DNA of 64,000 nt from Rutidosis leptorrhynchoides (GCF_046630445.1 NC_092333.1:707139001-707203000), one strand, 5' to 3'. Counted from the stretch's first letter, positions 26,897 through 40,850 are shown. Numbers and translations are program-made. Notes: generated by a model from the sequence alone, not told the origin.

Positions 26897-28880
26897 ATGA
26901 GGAGATTCTTCCCAAGAAGTTACTCAAGGAAATCGGTAATTTCTACACCTAAACACTCTTTAATTCGAATTTTTAGTGTTCTTGAACAAAAATTAACCTA
27001 ATTTGATTTTGATGATTTCTAGTGTAATTGTTCTTAAATTGTTTATGTATTATGCTTGTATAACCTAGATTGATGCTATTCAACATTATTAGAAACCTTA
27101 AACTTCAAATTTTAAATAATCTAGGGTTTGTGTTCTTGAGCAAAATTGGGGCTTTTTGATATAAACAGGTTATGACCGAATTTTGTTGTTAGTTTATGCT
27201 AAATTAAGTAGTGTAACATGTTTAGGTTGCTAAATGATCAAAACTTTGATCCTAAACATAATTTTTGAATATTAAAGTGGACTTTTTGAGCTAAAAATGC
27301 ATGAACTTGATTTAATTGATATGAATGCCATGACGAACTTGTTTAATTGCTATAATGATTATTTTTGACATGTTTTAGAAGATGAATGCTAAGGAACCTT
27401 GTATACATTTTCATATATGTATATTTGTAAAAGTGTAGAATTGTTAATATTTTGAAAATGCATATAAAGTTTAATATGGATTAAACATGTCATTATAATT
27501 GTTTTGATTTATGATTTTGCTAACACTAATGCATACTGAAATGGGTGAATCATCCCAGGCTCGCAATGCTCCTCCCGAAGATGCAGAACAACAGGATATT
27601 AATGACCTTTATTGACAAAATGTACCGCATCCAATCGTTTCATTTTCAAATATCGATGTACAAAATTTACACCCAAACTTGAGGTTTGACAGACATTAGA
27701 TAGATTATCCAAAATACCAGAGGAACTTGCACACCCTTCAGTCTAATGTTATTGAAGTACCCAGAGTAATAGATTGGGAACCGTTAGAAACAGTGAGATT
27801 GGCCGGTCCAATCAGAGAATTACTTACACAAAGGTATGGTAATTCTACTTTTAATGATTGGAAATGTTTGTTTAATATACGTAGGCGTGTATATAGAGAA
27901 TGGTGTGTGGAATTATTATGTAGTATTGAAATAAATGATCGGGTAGCTACCTTAACCGATCGTAGTTTTATTAAATTTTTATTAGGAGGTGTGATGCACC
28001 ATATGTCTCTACTGGATATGGCTCAGGCTTTACGTATATATACGCCTGAGGAACTAGCATCTTATGATTGTCAAAGGTTGATAGTTAATGGTAGGAGGGT
28101 TGATGAAAATTTTCCTATGAACGAAATATGGAGTAGAATGACTAGCCATAACCGATTTAAAGGGGGATCTTACTCTTATCTTGATATTGATAGAGCCGAG
28201 TTAAGAGTGATCCATAGGTTTTTAGCTAACTCGATTACACAGCGAGGTAGAAACAAAGAGAAGGTAAATGAACAAGATTTATTCTACCACATGTGTATTC
28301 GAGACCCACAGAGTGCTGTAAGTATACCTTATTGTGTGGGTTATTATCTATCGACTATGATTAGGGGTATGCGGCCTAATAGCATAATAGGAGGTGGTAT
28401 ATTTGTTACATTAATTGCTGAACATCTCGGTGTGGATAGAAGTCGGGGGGATTATTAATGGCAGAACCAGAACCCCGTGATAGGATAGATTTATGCGTGT
28501 ATCATGGTGCTAAGGTTTTAAAGAAACGAAACAACGCTGCAGCACCATATGATGGCAGGCATCCACAGGTCGAGAGAGATCAACAGCAAGGTAATGCGGG
28601 AGGGGGTAATCAGATGACAGAAATGCAACTTTTTATGGCTCATCATGAGTATGAAATGGCTAGACAACGAGCATTTCAAGATTGGCAGTATCATCAAAAC
28701 CAAATCATAAGTCATCGTGCACACATAAATGCAAACTACATTGCTACTCCAATGCCCGTATTTCCTCCCTGGACTATACAGACCCGACCACCGTACCCTA
28801 CATATGACCCAGCTCAAGCATTCTACAGCACATACGGCTATGAATGGGATCCCTACTGGCACCATCCTCATCAACCCTAA
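26897..28880 (+). pseudogene. ATHILA ORF-family protein in env-like position, broken
   Basis: The core, 27727-28456 (243 codons), resembles the ATHILA ORF-1 family of plant retrotransposons (Trp/Arg-rich WKCLFNIRRRVYREWCVELL, then LGGVMHHMSLLDMAQALRIY and YTPEELASYD). The frame can be traced upstream to ATG 27541 through TGA 27613 and TAG 27697. At about 28454 one base appears missing, after which the sense continues in the next frame to TAA at 28878-28880 with a Gln/His/Tyr/Pro-rich tail. A possible first exon, ATG 26897 to 26935 (13 codons), ends at a GTAATT donor and is phase-compatible with an acceptor CAG at 27556-27558, suggesting a spliced message; this is inference. Function unknown. 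No signal peptide or membrane segment stands out. Confidence 0.6.
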
Positions 28881-30935
28881 TTTTCTTTTATGCCTATTTT
28901 TATTTATTTGGTAACTTGTAATTTTATACTTTTAATATTTCTTTTGATACTATAATAGTTTTTATAATTTTCTAACTTTTATTATTAGATTTTTAATAAT
29001 TTTTGAATGTGGGGTGATATACCCAACTTCAAAAATATGTATATATATGTTTGTACTTTATCTCATGTACAAAACAGGGTAAAACAGCGCATTTTCAAAG
29101 ACTGGAATTAAGTTCAGCAAAAGCAACTAATTTTGACGACAATGTGAAAAATATATGTGAAATAACAACAAGACAGAATGAACAAATGATGTGCACCATT
29201 TATCATTCAGCAAACAAACGCCAATATGTTTGGAAACTTTGGTAAAATTTAATCATTTTTCTACGCTAATCACCCTCAATAATTTAAATTGTACTGATAT
29301 CTTGCAAATGAGGGCATTGCAAGATCTTAAGTGTGGGAAAAAGTTAAATTCTTTCGGATTTTTAAAATTTTTGATTTATACACTTGGTTACCATTAAAAA
29401 TACTAGTAACGCAGTAGTTGTATTAGAATCTAGTGCTCTCTGATAATAAAGAACAGCCCTAGTCTTATATACTGACTACCCAATTCTAGTAAAAATTTTC
29501 AAAATTTTCAAATAAATGAATTCAAAATCATGTTTATACATATTTATGAACGATAAAACTAGGTGTTAACACCGAAATTATTGTTACCTCGGAAAGGACA
29601 TAAATTGAGAAACAACCCAAAACGCTTGAATTCATTTAAAATGTAATAGAGGAGAATAAAAAGGCAAAGAAAGAAAAATAAAAGCCAAGTGTGGGAAAAA
29701 TTACCAAGTTATTTAGAACATATATCACATATTTTTGTACAAATAATTGAAAATACTTTTGTTTTGGATGATATTAATCAGTTTTACCCAGTTTATTGTA
29801 ATTTAAAAGGAAGTAAAGTCTTCTGAGAGAAAAAGACACGCGCTTTTTGATTTAGGTCAGGAAGTTGTCGTCCAGACCAGTTGTAGAGTCTACGAAAAAC
29901 CTTGAAAAGTTTTCTCGAAAATTAGCTGGAAATCCACGGACCTCAGCATCAAACAGGGTCGCCAAGTGGTCAGACTTATCCTAACCATGAGAGGATCTGT
30001 CTCGTACAATGGGGGGCACCGTGCAAATTAGCTTATAAGACTAATGAATCAGATCCCCAGAAAGGATAATCTCCTTAAAGATCAAAAATCAGCTTTTAAG
30101 ACTGCTATTACTCAATCCTTGAGATTGACCTTAAAGATTGAGAATTACAAACTCATGGAATTCGATGATATCTAAACTCGAGCTTGGACGAGAAAATATT
30201 TTGATCAAATTACAAACCGATTTGTTTTCTGAAAACCCATTTTCAATGCGTTCATTACCATTGAACGTAAAATTCTAGGAATTCACCTGGAATTCATTAG
30301 GTCACATGAACCAAATCGAGTGTCAACCGTAAGAACGGTGGTTGCATAGCATGGTCAAAGACAGGACCTTGTGCCAGACCGGAAAAACTATAGGGTGATC
30401 TTTACTATTGCTCCTACAAATGATAGTAATTACATCCGACACGTTATAGACCATAATCAAAAGCATGTCATGGGACATTGCCTTAACAGTTACTTGTTCA
30501 ACGATTTCTTTTACAACCGGACGGTAGTTTACCGAAAGGTAATATACAGAGCAAGTATACTGGACGTGTTGCTTTCCCAATACAAGGTTAGCAAGTGGGT
30601 GACACAAAACCGCAAGTTTTAAGCTAAAATTTTCAAATCTGAAACCCACAAAACCCACAAAAACAATTTCGCAAACACCGGTGAAGGGTTATTCCGGAAA
30701 ACTTATTTAGGGTAAAAGCTAGATCTTATTTTTTGAAAAATCAAATGTTTTCATAAAGATCCAATTTCCTTAAAGGATCTAAATTTTCATAGTCATGTGG
30801 GACTGTAAACCACATCGTTATTACCATTGTTCATACCGCCGTATAGAAATTACTGATGTACAAAGTGTGAAGAATAAAGAAGTGATTCTAGTATTTTTAT
30901 TTCAAGACTATATTGCTTGAGGACAAGCAACGCTC
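28881..30935 (+). other. Y 3' untranslated region
   Basis: No supported gene. It contains the fifth CTAGGT/CCGAAATT module (29555-29588) and PPT-like AAGTGTGGGAA copies at about 29329 and 29687. The open frames at 30323-30658 (minus) and 30371-30622 (plus) overlap one another and show no domain. Confidence 0.5.
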
Positions 30936-30950
30936 AAGTGTGGGAATATT
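30936..30950 (+). other. PPT of element Y
   Basis: AAGTGTGGGAATATT lies directly against the 3' LTR start TGATAATGC. The core AAGTGTGGGAA also occurs at 25226, 29329 and 29687. Confidence 0.7.
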
Positions 30951-31539
30951 TGATAATGCTAAAAACGAACATATATTTCATAGCATTATCCCTCAAGAAA
31001 GACAAGCTTTTAGTTGCAATTGTTCTATTTACAAGTGATATTCGTTTAAATAATAAAAGGTGAAGACAAAAGACAGATTCGACGAATTGAAGATGCAAAC
31101 GACCAAAAAGCTAAAAAGTACAAAGTACAATCAAAGTGGTTCAAATTATTGATGAGAAACGTCTCAAAATTATAAGAGTACAAGACGCAAAACGCAAAGT
31201 ACAAGATATTAAATAGTACGCAAGGACGTTCGAAAATCCGGAATCGAGACATGAACCAACTTTCAGTGCGCGACGCAACGGACCAAAAATTACAAGTCAA
31301 CTATGCATAAGAATAAAATATAATATATAATTAATTATATATATTATTATATAATATAATTTTAAGCAGCCCACATTTTGGATTTAATATGTGAGCTGGA
31401 TTCCAGACCTCCGCACATGCGGAGCTTTTGTGAAGGAAACATCCGCACTCGCGGAGCTCTACAGTACAACGTGGGCCTATAAAAGGCATCGAATTCTGCA
31501 CGAAAATTCACATCTTTTTCTCTTCTCTATCTCTCAACG

Positions 31540-31598
<59 letters not shown>

Positions 31599-31951
31599 AA
31601 TTTTAATTTTAATAATAATAAGGGTATGTTAGCGAATGTTGTAAGTGTGTAAGTCGAAATTTTGTCCGTGTAACGCTACGCTATTATTAATCATTGTAAG
31701 TTATGTTCAATCTTTTTAAATTAATGTCTCGTAGCTAAGTTATTATTATGCTTATTTAAGCCGAAGTAATCGTGATGTTGGGCTAAATATTAAAGACGGG
31801 GTAATTGGGCTTTGTACCATAATTGGAGTTTGGACAAAAGAACGACACTTGTGGAAACTAGACTATGGGCTATTAATGGGTTTTATATTTGTTTAATTAA
31901 ATGATAGTTTGTTAATTTAATATAAAGATTTACAATTGGATGTACCTATAA

Positions 31952-34900
31952 TGTCACGACCCTACTTTTTCCGTTATCTTTTACCGTTAATTATTTAACG
32001 ACCGTTAACTGTTAATTGTGTTACGTCATTTCATGACCTATATTATTATTTTAGTAATAATATATCAATTATTAAGTGTCATGTGAATATATGTATTCAT
32101 ATTTTAAAACGTACGTTTATACGAATCGCGGATTTATGTCCGGTGAATCTTTTCGGTTTTTTTAAACCAACGGACGCGTTTTTGGGATATTTAAATCCTA
32201 ATTATTTTAAATATGATATTTTGAGATCATATTATTATACAGTGTATTTATATTTATTTTTCGTCGCGCGTTTGTTATCTTTCCGAATTTTTAATCGCGT
32301 AAGTGCGTTTTTGCGTTTCGGGTTTCGATCGAGCGTTTGGGCCACAAGTTATTGGACATTAAGTGAAATTGGGCTAGTGGGGCCCACCCCACACACCCCC
32401 ATCAGCCGAACCTCTTTAGAGAGGGGGAGTATTTTGTTTTTCCCATTTTATTTTCCATATTCACTTTACAAAATTTCCTAAAACCTAATACTTATAATTT
32501 TCTCCCAACTTCTCCTTCCCTTTTTGCTCTCTTGGCCGTCGACTATCATCTCCCCAACATCATCATCTTCATCAATTTTTCAAGCTTAGATCTAGAGATC
32601 GTTCATACAATCGGGTTCCTCGTTCCGTTCTCTACGCGATTATACTTCTCGTTTCTTGATTAGGGTATAAACCCTAACCCTAGAACTTTTAATTTTTCCT
32701 TACTTTTCTGTATTTTGATGATTTATTAATAGTATGATGATTATTAGTTGTTGTAATGTTGATTGTATGCGTAGAATTGCTCGTTTACATATGTTTTCGG
32801 TTTGATATAATTTGGACAGCAGCTTTTTCGTGTGTTTCTGACTTTTTAACTGATATAAAAGTTAAAATAAAGTATATAAATGAGTTCCTCTCATCAAGAC
32901 ATTAATTTTAGACACCGGATTCATGTCGTTTCGATTCCCGGAACCCTGGTTATGATCAAAGTGGTATTTTGTTAAGATTGAATGTGATTTTGGCATGAAC
33001 CAGGTTTGGTCCTACTTTGTAACCATATTTGGTGACTTTAGGGTGTGTTAGTGTGTTAGGACTGATGGTGGGGCGAACTTTCATGTTCGGTTCATCTCAA
33101 TCCGAGCCACGAATCACCCGTTACGTCTAAAACACGTTTTTGATTGAATTGAAGTTGCAAGTAGTGTGTTGGATGTACATCACGACTTTTGGACTGTTCT
33201 TGGGGTGTTCTTGAGTGTACCAAAGTGTCGGGTGGTTTGCTTAGGCGGAAATATATGTAAGGCTCGCCGAAAACCGACACCCGGGGCTCAGGATACGACC
33301 CGATGAACTTTTGATTTAAAACTTTTGACTAATTATTAAACTTAGGATATAAATAATGGATTTCATTATAATTTAATTACTTATGATAAAAAAAGTAATT
33401 ATTATTATTTACAACTTATGATATATATATTTATTATATCATTTAATTAATATTTATGATTTAATTAACTTTTTAATTAAACATATGATTAATAATACTT
33501 CATTATTAATGGAAAAATACTTATGATAAGTATTAAACTTATATTATGAGATTATTATAATAAGACTTATAATAAGGATTAATTAATTATTTAATTATTA
33601 TAAGGCTTAGTTATTATTTAATTATAATTTAATTATTAAATACTTATGATTTAATAGTTATAATTAGAAACTTATGATATGATTAATAATTCATTATTAA
33701 TTAATAATACTTATGATATGATTTAAAATTTATTATTAATTAATAATATTTACATTATGACTAATATTTAATTAATTAATTAAATACTTATGTTATATTA
33801 ATTATATCATTTAAACTTATATTAACTTTAATAATTCATTTTAATTTAATTAAACTTATGTTATGACATAATTAGACATATTTAACTTTAATAAACGTTA
33901 TTACTTATATTATTATTATAACTTACACTTTTAAAATTAACGTTGACTATGTTTGACCAAGGTTGACTTTTGAGTTGACTTTCGGTTGACTTTGACTTTC
34001 AGTTGACTATTGTTGACTTTCTAATTAAGGAAACTTTCCTAACTTGTAAACTTTCCTAAAATAGCAACTTTCTAAATTTAGAAACTTTCCAAAATAGAAA
34101 CTTTCCAAAAATAGAAACTTTCTAAAAATGGAAACCTGCTAAAAATAGAAACTTTCTAAAAATAGAAAGTGTGTGTCCGTAAGCTGTTCCGATCAAACCG
34201 ATGCATATTGAGTATTGTTCTATGACTACTTGCAACATGTACAATAGCTATCATACTAAGACTTGACCTAAGTTAGTTATTTATATCGACCTGCTTTATT
34301 TATAGGTCGGCGTTGTGATCATTCCTGATCACTGTACTACATTTGATGTTCGCTTAATTGTGTTAGTTACTTCATTACTTTTAAGGTGAGTTATAGTCCC
34401 GTTTTTACATACTTTTCAAAGTATATTTTTGGGATGTGATTACATGCATTTTATTTCACGTTTAGACACAAGTGACAATTAAATTTAAATTATTCATTGT
34501 GAGTTGGACAAAAATATTCCCTGGTCTGGTAACTGTAATCATTGGTTTCTACCGGTGAACGCGAATCTTACGGATAGATCTATCGGGTTTGACAACCCCA
34601 TTTCGAGCTAATCGCGCTAGCAATTTATAATCGGAATGTTTAGTACTTCGTATTTTGTTGTAGATACACTGTCCAGTGTATATTTTTTTTATTGTGTTTG
34701 GCAAGGGTAAATAAAGGGTTAAGTGGTTACCAGGTGGCTCATTGACAATGGAATAATGTTTAATGTTTTCTAACATTTTTAAATCTTGTGGTCTAAAGTT
34801 TATTCAATTATTTAAACCTATAATTCACTCAACCTTTGTGTTGACAGTTTACTCGCATGTTTTCACAGGTACTTGAGTTTATGTGATGCTTCCGCTATGT

Positions 34901-35193
34901 TTAGAAGAGTCTGCATGCATTTGGGCAGATTTTTATGAAATAATTTATGAAACTTTGGCTTGCATTCGGTTTTTGAATAATTAATACTTGTGGGTTGTTG
35001 ACAATGTTTTTGTGTCAACTTTGGATTATTAATATTGTTGGGTTACTTTTAAACTACATATTTTGATATGCTTTCCTTTTTGGGAAACTTTTGAAATAAA
35101 AGAATGCAATGTCATTTATTAAATTCATTTAAGTTCGATCAAGCTGTGGGACCAAGTAACGGAGCCGTTAAGTATTTTGACAGGGCCATCACA
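31952..35193 (+). mobile_element. Solo LTR S1 of a long-LTR gypsy family
   Basis: A 3242 bp insertion that starts TGTCACGACCC, ends CCATCACA and is flanked by TATAA (31947-31951 and 35194-35198). It has no internal domain, PBS or PPT, so it is a solo LTR left by recombination. The head TGTCACGACCC resembles the heads of X (TGTGATGACCC) and Z (TGTAGTGACCC), suggesting the same Tekay-like group. No domain in its open frames. Confidence 0.85.
34020..34170 (+). repeat. Degenerate tandem repeat in S1
   Basis: About eight diverged copies of a 16-19 bp unit of the type 'aaaaatagaaactttct'. Just before it, about 33940-34020, there are repeated 'gttgacttt' units. Confidence 0.7.
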
Positions 35194-36104
35194 TATAAAT
35201 AACCACATACACTCGATCGGACACGATGGGCGGGATATTTATAAGTACTAATAATAGTTCATTTAACCGAACACGTGAATGGATTAATAGTCAATGGACT
35301 TATTAAAACATGGGTGAATTATATACAAGGAAAATTGGTGTAATTATAGTTTAAGTCCCCAATTAGTTGGAATATTTGACTTCGGATATAAGGATAATTT
35401 GACGAGGACACTCGCACTTTATATTTATGACTGATGAACCGTTATGGACATAAACCAGATGGACATATTGAATAATCCAGGACAAAGGATAATTAACCCA
35501 TGGTAATAAACTAAAATCAACACGTCAAACATCATGATTACGGAAGTTTAAATAAGCATAATTCCTTTATTTCATATTTCATCGCACTTTTATTTACTGT
35601 CATTATATTTAATTGCACTTTTAATTATCGTACTTTTTAATTATCGCAATTTTATTTATTGTCATTTATTTATCGCACTTTTATTTATCGCATTTTACTT
35701 ATTGTTATTTACTTTACGCTTTAAATTAAGTCTTTTATATATTTAATATTTTACATTAGGTTTTAACTGTGACTTAAGTTTTTAAATCGACAAACCGGTC
35801 ATTAAACGGTAAAAACCCCCTTTTATAATAATAATAATACTACTTATATTTATATTTATATTTATACAAATATAGTTTTGAAAATATAGCGTTAAACTTG
35901 GCTAGCTCCCTGTGGAACGAACCGGACTTACTAAAAACTACACTACTGTATGATTAGGTACACTGCCTATAAGTGTTGTAGCAAGGTTTAGGTATATTTA
36001 CTCTATAAATAAATAAATAACTTGTGTAAAATTGTATCGTATTTAATAATATGTCATAACAAATATATAACTATTTCGTATACACCTCTACGCATATCAG
36101 TATA

Positions 36105-37049
36105 ATATAATGAAACTTGATTAACGTGATTATATTACAGTAAGTCATGCAGAGTTTCTAATGAAACATGATGATTCACAGACCCTACCATCATCATGTG
36201 CCATGTTACATAACTCTTTCATTCTGCTTAACTTCTGAACATATCAAGAAGGTATATTCTTGATAGTTCTATTCTCAGTGATTCAGGTAATTTGACAAAT
36301 CAAATCGTGCGATTACATTCTTTCTTGTTTAGAACATTAAGTTCATTCAAAACTCCATACTTACAAATTCTGAACCATTACTCGCTTTACTAGAGGTCGA
36401 GAAGAGAATAAAAAGGCAAAGAGCTCCAAAATATAAGAGAAAATATAAATTCCAATAACAACACGGAGGTTACAAACCGTGGATATTAATATGAATAGCA
36501 ATATAAAGACACGGTAGAATTAAGAATAGTATCATCCCAAGGTAATAGTAGAATTAAACAGATTTTTCTGGTGGAAGATTGAAAAGAAGGATGACAGAAA
36601 TGATAATTAGGAAAATATCAAGGATTAGAACTGGGTTAAGCATTTTCACAATCTTTTGGATGTATAAACTAAGAAAGAAAGTATAGGAATGGTGAAAATA
36701 ATGGAACGGAAAAGGTTTAATTTATAACAGAAATATCAGGCGGAGTAATCGAGGCAGATCACCGTATTTAATTATAGAAATCTTAATCTCCTTATTCGCC
36801 GAAGAATCAAATCTTTTAGATTTCGAAGATTTTCTTTAAATCCCTTGAATTCCGGAAATCCACGATGACTACGTAAGAAGTTAAAACTCTATCTCAATCT
36901 TTTGAGACAACTTCACTCGTACTCTTCGAGTAACCGAATTATTTTATCCACATTACTCTATGGTAATAAAATTCTATTTATCAACTCATATTCGCCATGA
37001 AAACATTTTTATTGTTATCCATGGCGACCTCGATCAAATTTCAGGACGA
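36105..37049 (+). other. Element X internal region, right part
   Basis: Non-coding remainder of X between the Y target-site duplication and the PPT. I see no domain-bearing ORF. Confidence 0.55.
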
Positions 37050-37071
37050 AATTTCTTTAACGGGTAGGTAC
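37050..37071 (+). other. PPT of element X
   Basis: The stretch ending TTTAACGGGTAGGTAC lies directly before the LTR head TGTGATGACCC. The PPT of Z is nearly identical. Confidence 0.75.
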
Positions 37072-38663
37072 TGTGATGACCCGCAATTTTTGACCAAATT
37101 TAAACTTTATCTTTAAATGATTTCGACATGATAAGCAAAGTCTGTAATGTTGAGTCTCAAAAAGTTTTGGAACTATATTCATGTAATCAAATTACCTTTC
37201 AACTATTCCCAACGATTCACGAACCATAAAACCGTAAATAGAAATGTATATGAATTAAATAAACAATTACATAGTATATATTATATAATAATCAGATATT
37301 ATATAATTAATAAAATGCAATATTAATAAAGTAAATTGATTACAAATCAAAATTTAGTTGTTGAAATAATATAATTAATATCGTCATTAGTATTATTAAT
37401 ACAAATATCAATATTTGTATTATTACTGTTATAGTTGTAAATATTAAAAGTCTAATAAATAAAAGATTAGGATTTTCAAAATAAAGATTTTAGATATAAA
37501 TATTAGTATAATAATGATTAAGATTATAATTAAATTATAATTCAAATATTATTAGTTATTATTATTAATACTATTATTCTTATTAATATTATTACTTTTA
37601 TAATTACCATTAACATTAAAAAGCAGTGTTATAATTATAAGTTATCATTATTATTATTATTAAAATTTATCATTATTACCATATTTTTTATTTTGTTGTT
37701 AATATCATTATTATTATCGAGTATTATTATAATTATTACTAATATATTATTATTATTAATATTAATATAAATAGTATTAACATTTATTAAAATCATTATT
37801 ATAAGTAATGTTATTTATATTAAGATACAACTTACTATTATTATCATTAATATAATTATTATTATTAATAAATATTGTTATTTATATTATTATTAGTATT
37901 TTTATTTATAATATTAAAAGTATTATTACTATTAATATATTTATTATTAATATTAATTATATAAAAAAAAGAATCATACAGAATCCAAAAGTCCAGTTGT
38001 AATTCGCTGTCTATCTTTTTTTAATTATCTGATAAGTTAAACACGTTTGATTCCATTTTCAAAACAGTCCAAAATCAGGTGAAGATCACGATCGACTTTT
38101 TTTTTATTCTTTTCTTCTTCATTTTTTTTATTTCTGTCTAAATCCTGTCTACAATCTGTTACGGGTCGGTTTCAAGCAATCACTTCACTACAACCTTGAT
38201 TGAATATAAGTAGTACCTCAATACATTCAATCATCCACTGTAAAAATCGAAATTTAACAGAAATTCCATAAACCAAACCCATTATTCTCTGTTCTTCATT
38301 TATTTTTATCAAAACCCGAATCCAAGTCGAATTTCAAAATGTATTAATGCAGAGTCATTAGAAATCATGTTTTCAAACGTACTGGAAAGTTGCAAATCTC
38401 AATTTTTCATAACGACTTCAAATTGTGGAGTCAAAGTTTATTGTCAAAAAGTCAAACCTTTTGTTCATCGCAAAATTTGAATTCCTTTTGATGTTTTTGA
38501 TTCAATTGAGTATTTAGGAAGTTTATAAGAATGATTCTAAACCTATTTTATGTTACAACCTTTGTCTGAAACCGTTTAAAAGTCAAAATCAATGTATGAA
38601 TTCGTGGTGTTCTTCGTGACAGTCTTTTTTTTTAATTGTTTTGGTTAACTGTTAATTAATAAC

Positions 38664-40557
38664 TGTAACATCCTCAATCAGGCCTAGTTGTAAGATTACT
38701 ATTTTGCCCTTAAGTTTGTATTGCGTTATTATATGCTTTTATTTCTATTTAATATTTATTATTATTTAATGATGTGGTTACGACCAGTTTGTGACAAGGG
38801 TCACAGAACAGGTTTGTTTATTTAATTTGGACTCCGTTTGGGTTGCCAAATGACGTACCAAAGATATCAGATAACTGATAAATACCCGTGTGTTGTGAGG
38901 TGGGGAATATAGCAGCCTTAAGTGATTAAGTGTAGGATAATACTTTCATTTTCCAATTATTCCCAAATATCACCAACCGTACCTAACCTTCATCATACAT
39001 CAAACCCTAATCCTTAAACATTGATCTTGAACTCAAATTGGTGTTAGAATTGTGTTTGTTATTGTTTACTGAGTCTATCAAGGTAAGTAACATTGTTTTT
39101 GTGTTCAATTTGTTGTTAAATTCATAGTTTTGTGTGAGTTTTGTAAAAAGCTTGAATTTGTGTCAAAACAAGTGATTTAAGTGTTGTTATGGTCAAATTG
39201 TTGTGGGTTTTGAGTCTATAACAAGTAGTGAACAAGTTGTGGTCAATTTTGGTGTTTAAAACGAGCTCTAGATCGAGATTTGAGGATTTCATCGTGAAGT
39301 CCGTAGCCTTTGTTCAGTTTCTGATGAAGATGAACACAGTCGACCGACTGTCAGTCGACAGTTGACCGACTGAGGGTTGAACCGGCAGATTGACGAAGAC
39401 AACCGACCGACTGTTGAGTGAACCGACCGACTGAGATTTACCTTCGGCCGATTGATGTAATACCAAATGAATCGACCGACTGGGAAGGTTAATTGACCGG
39501 TTGTGTCGACAGTCGACCGACTGTAAGAGTCAGTCGACCGACTGAGTGTCCAGGGCAGAATATTTTACCTAAGTGTTGATTTTTAACCGTTATGCTGCCC
39601 GTTTGTATTTTGATGTTCTGGATGTAAATTTTGAAAGTGCATGCAAAAATTTTTAGCGGATACTTTTTCTGACAAAAATTTATATATTGTGTTATTTGAT
39701 GTTAACAAACAAAAACTAACTTGTGGATATGTTTTTCTCAGGTGAAAAGGAGAAAGAGAAGGTTCAGTGATTAGATAGCTGAATACCTTCTCGTTTGCTG
39801 GTAATCGGTGAGTGGGACTAACTGGAGAATATAGTATATAGAAGCATGTTATATTATGATTGCCATGCTTGTTAGATATACTTATTGTTGTGGTTAGTTA
39901 GTTGTTGTGATGACTGCATGTTAGTTGATGCTTGTCTGCTGGAGCCCAGTGTGTCCCTATTGTTTGGTAGCCTCGATAGGAGAGATCAACCTGCGGGTTG
40001 GGTTCCTCTGTGGTAACCTAGACAACCGTGGTGTATATATATGTGAATGACGCATCCGTCGCGTGTGGATTATGTATATACATACGGTGGTGGAGGAACT
40101 TCTGGTAAGCCCCAGTCCGATCAGCTGGTGGTTAATGGTTTGGCCGAGCCGCCAGAGTCTCTGTAGACGGCACTTGGGTGATGTTTGTGTGTTAGACTAT
40201 TGTGACATGATTAGTATAACACTTATGTATGCTATGGCCTGTAGTTAGTCGTACTCACTTAGCTTCGTGCTAATTCCCCTCTATCTCCTCCCTGCAGGTT
40301 GTTAGCTTTTGTAGATAGTGCTTTTGGGAGAAGACGGGCATGATGATGTTATGTTTGACAGGGTTAACTCTGATGTGGTCTTTTAGAATATGAACCACGT
40401 ACTTTTGAAAACAGAATGTATTTACGTCTCTTCCTGTTAATATGTAAATTGTTTTAATGACACGTGACATCGGTTTGTACAAATGTCGATATCGTATTTA
40501 ATTAATATTATGCTTCCGCCAATTATTTATTATATAAAAAAAAATAGCGGTGTCACA
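38664..40557 (+). mobile_element. Solo LTR S2 (1.9 kb)
   Basis: A 1894 bp insertion starting TGTAACATCCTC and ending GGTGTCACA, flanked by ATAAC (38659-38663 and 40558-40562). The uninterrupted target is seen in the first X LTR. It has no internal region, so it is a solo LTR. It contains seven GACCGACTG 9-mers within 39342-39544. Confidence 0.85.
39341..39545 (+). repeat. Cluster of GACCGACTG motifs in S2
   Basis: GACCGACTG occurs seven times in about 200 bp (39342, 39364, 39405, 39425, 39474, 39514, 39536), some as part of CAGTCGACCGACTG, an imperfect palindrome. Spacing is irregular (20-49 bp), unlike a simple tandem repeat. Confidence 0.8.
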
Positions 40558-40734
40558 ATAACCCCTCAACAGGTCGATTATAATTCAATTTCAGTGTCTT
40601 AATTTAAATTTGTAACTTGTGATTTTATTTGATTAATGCTCTGGTCGATTTAAATTTGTTGAAGATGAAGAAAAAATAAGAACACAAAGTTACGGTTTAT
40701 ATTATATTTAGTTTATGAGTTTAATGAGAAAATT

Positions 40735-40850
40735 GGAACGGATCAATGGTTAAGGAGTGTGTTGTGTGAGCGGGTGGTCACGGGTTCGAGTCCAGGGGTT
40801 GTCATATTTTTTTTTTTTAACCCATTTCACTTGAGGTAGTTTTCTAATTC
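40735..40850 (+). mobile_element. SINE-like sequence in X second LTR
   Basis: Same tRNA-derived sequence as 11396-11510, with B-box GGTTCGAGTCC at 40783-40793 and a following ATT microsatellite. Confidence 0.5.

Larger units (their letters stand above)
30951..36099 (+). repeat. Element Y 3' LTR, split by a solo LTR
   Basis: Matches 16496-18424 from TGATAATGC to ATATCA, interrupted at 31952-35193. Hairpins at 31409-31424 (stem kept, loop changed from ACTC to ACAT) and 31442-31455; TATA box at 31477-31485. Followed by the TSD GTATA. Confidence 0.9.

Noticed and set aside
31952..35193. A DNA transposon nested in the Athila LTR
   Set aside because: Ends are TG...CA with a 5 bp duplication and no long terminal inverted repeats or transposase; a solo LTR is simpler.
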